Assembly (NCBI RefSeq): GCF_001509485.1 | Contig: NZ_LLZI01000068.1 | Location: forward strand, 1 to 64,000 | DNA length: 64,000 nt | Reading direction: 5' to 3' | From: Streptomyces sp. NRRL F-4489 | GTDB lineage: Bacteria; Actinomycetota; Actinomycetes; Streptomycetales; Streptomycetaceae | The notes under the pieces: generated by a model | Database searches by the model: none | What the model saw: the letters and a program-made list of their open reading frames with translations, nothing else | What the model was told of the DNA's origin: nothing | Made by a program: the position numbers and the translations under genes | Shown: positions 61,902-64,000 of the stretch, in pieces | Layout of the letters: each line of letters begins with the position of its first letter | How positions within the stretch are numbered: position 1 is the first letter of the stretch

Positions 61902-64000
61902 TCACCGCCCGCCCGGCACCCGGTGGCGGACGCGCGAGCCGGTGCGGTCCTTGAGGACCTCCAGCTGGGCGGGGATGCGGGCCTTGAGGTCGGGGACGTG
62001 GCTGACGATGCCGACGCTGCGGTCGCGTTCGCGGAGGCCGTCGAGGACGTCGAGGACCTCGTCGAGGGTCTGCTCGTCGAGGCTGCCGAAGCCCTCGTCG
62101 ATGAAGAGGGTGTCCAGCCGGGTGCCGCCGGCCTCGTCGGTGACGACGTCGGCGAGGCCGAGGGCCAGGGCCAGCGAGGCGAAGAAGGTCTCCCCGCCGG
62201 AGAGGCTGGCGGTGTCCCGTTCCTGGCCGGTCCAGGCGTCGATGACGTGCAGGCCGAGACCGGAGCGCCGGGCGCCGCCGGCCCGTTCGTCGGAGTGGAC
62301 CAGGGTGTAGCGGCCGCCGGACATCCGGTGCAGGCGGGCGCTGGCGGCGGCCGCGACCTGCTCCAGGCGGGCGGCCAGGACATAGGACTCCAGCCGCATC
62401 CGGCGGGCGTTCTCGGCGGAGGTGCCGGCGGCGAGCGCGGCGAGGCGGGCGATCCGGTCGTACGCGGCGCGCTGCGGGGCCAGGTCGCGGGCGTCGGCGG
62501 CGGCCTCGGCGGAGAGCCGGTCGAGGGCGGCGCAGCGTTCCCGGGCGGCGGCCAGGGCCGCGGCGGCGGTGCGCAGCCGGGCGGCGGCGGCCTGATGGGC
62601 GGCGCGGGCGGCGTCCGGGTCGGCGGCGGGCAGGGCCGCGGCGGCGCGGAGTTCGGGCCGGTCCAGTTCGGCGGCGACGGCGGCGGCCTCGGCCCGCCCC
62701 GCGTCGTACCGCTGCTGGAGCGCCTGCCGTTCGGCGTCCGGGAGCACGGCGTCGGCGGCGTCGGCGGGGGTGTCGAAGCCGGCGCGGTAGGCCGCGTCGG
62801 AGAGCCGGGCGTCGGCGTCCTTCAGGCGCTCGGCGCAGACCGCGGCGGTACGGGCGGCGTCGGCGGCGGCGGCGAGCAGCGCGGCCTGCCGCTCCAGCCG
62901 GGCGGCGCGGTCGGCGACGCTGGGGCACTCGCCGCGGGCCTCGGCGAGTTCGGCGTCCAGGGCGGCCTGTTCGCGGTCCAGGGCCTCGCGGTGGGAGGCG
63001 CGGGCGGCGGCCCGGCGCTCGGCCCGCTGCTGCTCGGCGCGGCGGCGTTCGTACTCCCGCTCGGCGCGGGCCAGTTCCTCGCGGGCGGCGTGCAGCCCGG
63101 CGCCGGCGGTGTGCGCGCGGTCCGCCTCCTGGCGCAGTTCCTCGGCGCGGGCGGCGAGTTCGGCGACCGGGGCGGTGCCGGACGCGGCGGTGGCGGCGGC
63201 CAGCGCCTCCTTGACGGACTGGTGGTGCTCCTCGGCGCGCTGCCGGGCCTCCTCGGCGCGGCGGTGGGCGGCCTCGGCGGCCTCCTCGGCGGCCCGGTCG
63301 ACGTGGCCGGCGCCGGCCCGGGCGGGGGCGGGGTGCGTGGTGGAGCCGCAGACCGCGCACGCCTGCCCGTCCGCGAGGCTGGCGGCGAGTTCGGCGGCGA
63401 TCCCGCGCAGCCGGCGGTCCTTGAGGTCCAGCCAGTGCTCGCGGGCGGCCGCGGCGTCCTCCCGGGCGGCGAGCGCCCGTTCCGCGGCCGCGGCGAGGTC
63501 GGCGGTGAGGCGGTCGCGGCGGCGGGCCGCGGCGAGCCGGTCGGCGGCCGGGCCGAGCTGCTCGGCGAGCCGGCCGGCCCGGGCGGCGGCCTCCTGCGCG
63601 TGGTCGATCCGCCGCTGGTGGGCGGCGCGTTCGGTGTCCCAGCCGGCCAGCCACTCGGCGGCGTCCAGCAGCGTCTGCTCGTCGGCGCGGGCCTCGCGGT
63701 CCAGGCCGGCGCGCTCCCGGTCCAGTTCGGCGGCGCGCCGCTCGGCCCGCCGGGCCGCCGCGAGGGAGCCGAGGACCGCCCGCGCCTGCTGCTCCTCGGA
63801 GGCGAGCCGGTCGGCGGCGGCACCGGCGAGGGCGGGCGGGAGCGGGGCGCGGTGGCGGCGTTCGGCGTCCTGGGCGGCGGTCAGCTCGTGCCAGGCGGCG
63901 TCCCGGAGGGCGAGCACCGGGGCGACCTCGGCGGCGGCCCCGGCGCGGGCCAGCCGCTCGCGGATCCGGTCCTGTTCGCCGCTGCGGGCGGCGAGCCGGT
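61902..64000 (-). CDS. sbcC: SbcC-type nuclease ATPase, C-terminal part, cut by the window end
   Basis: The visible 699 codons hold the C-terminal part of the SMC-like ATPase of the SbcCD nuclease, which opens DNA hairpins and ends. A long coiled coil of Ala, Arg and Glu heptads is centred on the zinc hook CAVCGSTTHP (nucleotides near 63346-63360). The C-terminal ATPase lobe shows LSGGETFFASLALALGLADV (signature), LFIDEGFGSLDE (Walker B) and SHVPDLKARIP. The frame remains open at 64000, so the N-terminal lobe lies outside; sbcD would be expected next. Confidence 0.95.
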   Translation of the reverse strand, partial: RLAARSGEQDRIRERLARAGAAAEVAPVLALRDAAWHELTAAQDAERRHRAPLPPALAGAAADRLASEEQQARAVLGSLAAARRAERRAAELDRERAGLDREARADEQTLLDAAEWLAGWDTERAAHQRRIDHAQEAAARAGRLAEQLGPAADRLAAARRRDRLTADLAAAAERALAAREDAAAAREHWLDLKDRRLRGIAAELAASLADGQACAVCGSTTHPAPARAGAGHVDRAAEEAAEAAHRRAEEARQRAEEHHQSVKEALAAATAASGTAPVAELAARAEELRQEADRAHTAGAGLHAAREELARAEREYERRRAEQQRAERRAAARASHREALDREQAALDAELAEARGECPSVADRAARLERQAALLAAAADAARTAAVCAERLKDADARLSDAAYRAGFDTPADAADAVLPDAERQALQQRYDAGRAEAAAVAAELDRPELRAAAALPAADPDAARAAHQAAAARLRTAAAALAAARERCAALDRLSAEAAADARDLAPQRAAYDRIARLAALAAGTSAENARRMRLESYVLAARLEQVAAAASARLHRMSGGRYTLVHSDERAGGARRSGLGLHVIDAWTGQERDTASLSGGETFFASLALALGLADVVTDEAGGTRLDTLFIDEGFGSLDEQTLDEVLDVLDGLRERDRSVGIVSHVPDLKARIPAQLEVLKDRTGSRVRHRVPGGR

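Overview
The window reads as a chromosomal segment of a Streptomyces or a very close relative. Base composition is extremely GC-rich, with G or C at nearly every third codon position. Starts are often GTG or TTG, -10-like hexamers and SD sequences are of the Streptomyces kind, and several genes are near-diagnostic: a subtilisin-inhibitor (SSI) family protein, tripeptidyl aminopeptidase, a S. griseus-type aminopeptidase, an M-type set of TetR/GntR/MocR regulators, and a GTTTCACGTGAAAC parS site. From memory, the order murT-gatD / pfk / tap / urease / bio genes / purB resembles the SCO12xx region of S. coelicolor; this was not checked against a database.

Layout. 1-5.3 kb: glyoxylate metabolism (hyi, gcl) with three related operator-like sites, a 57-aa unknown gene, an acyl-CoA dehydrogenase divergent from a TetR gene, and a peptide deformylase. 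5.5-9.8 kb: murT-gatD (lipid II amidation), an ATP-type phosphofructokinase with a hairpin leader, and a CtaG-like membrane protein. 10-12.4 kb: an SSI-type protease inhibitor next to secreted tripeptidyl aminopeptidase. 12.8-15 kb: a compact four-gene cassette with three roadblock/LC7-type proteins and a DUF4388(PATAN)-like winged-helix protein but no GTPase. 15-19.6 kb: urease operon ureABCFGD (transcribed leftwards) with GlnR-like half boxes upstream. 20-24 kb: secreted M28 aminopeptidase, orphan Phd/YefM antitoxin divergent from a ClpP, NlpC/P60 hydrolase, GNAT. 24-29 kb: biotin synthesis, bioF divergent from bioB-bioA-bioD.

29-46 kb is an accessory-looking stretch of small regulator/target pairs: an RHH antitoxin plus Fic/Doc-like protein, LysR/amino-acid permease, GntR/DMT exporter, F420-type oxidoreductase, two tandem CNNM/CorC-type transporters behind a structured leader, a FAD monooxygenase with tandem TetR operators, SGNH esterase, and a TetR gene facing a START-like membrane protein and an ICMT-DCC fusion. 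A decayed 0.7-kb stretch (46.16-46.86 kb) carries the start of an IS5-type transposase. 46.9-64 kb: a small acidic repeat protein, purB, a MUG-type glycosylase, a ROK regulator, GntR/UTRA regulator, racemase-like protein, EamA exporter divergent from a PdxR/MocR regulator, Tat-exported PhoD phosphatase with a PHO box, an ACT-GNAT protein, a DUF885 protein, a parS site, an Lrp regulator and the C-terminal part of SbcC, cut by the window end.

No rRNA, tRNA, CRISPR array, prophage or complete insertion sequence was seen. The best candidates for something undescribed are the GTPase-less roadblock cassette, the leader in front of the CNNM pair, and the TetR/START-like/ICMT-DCC cassette.
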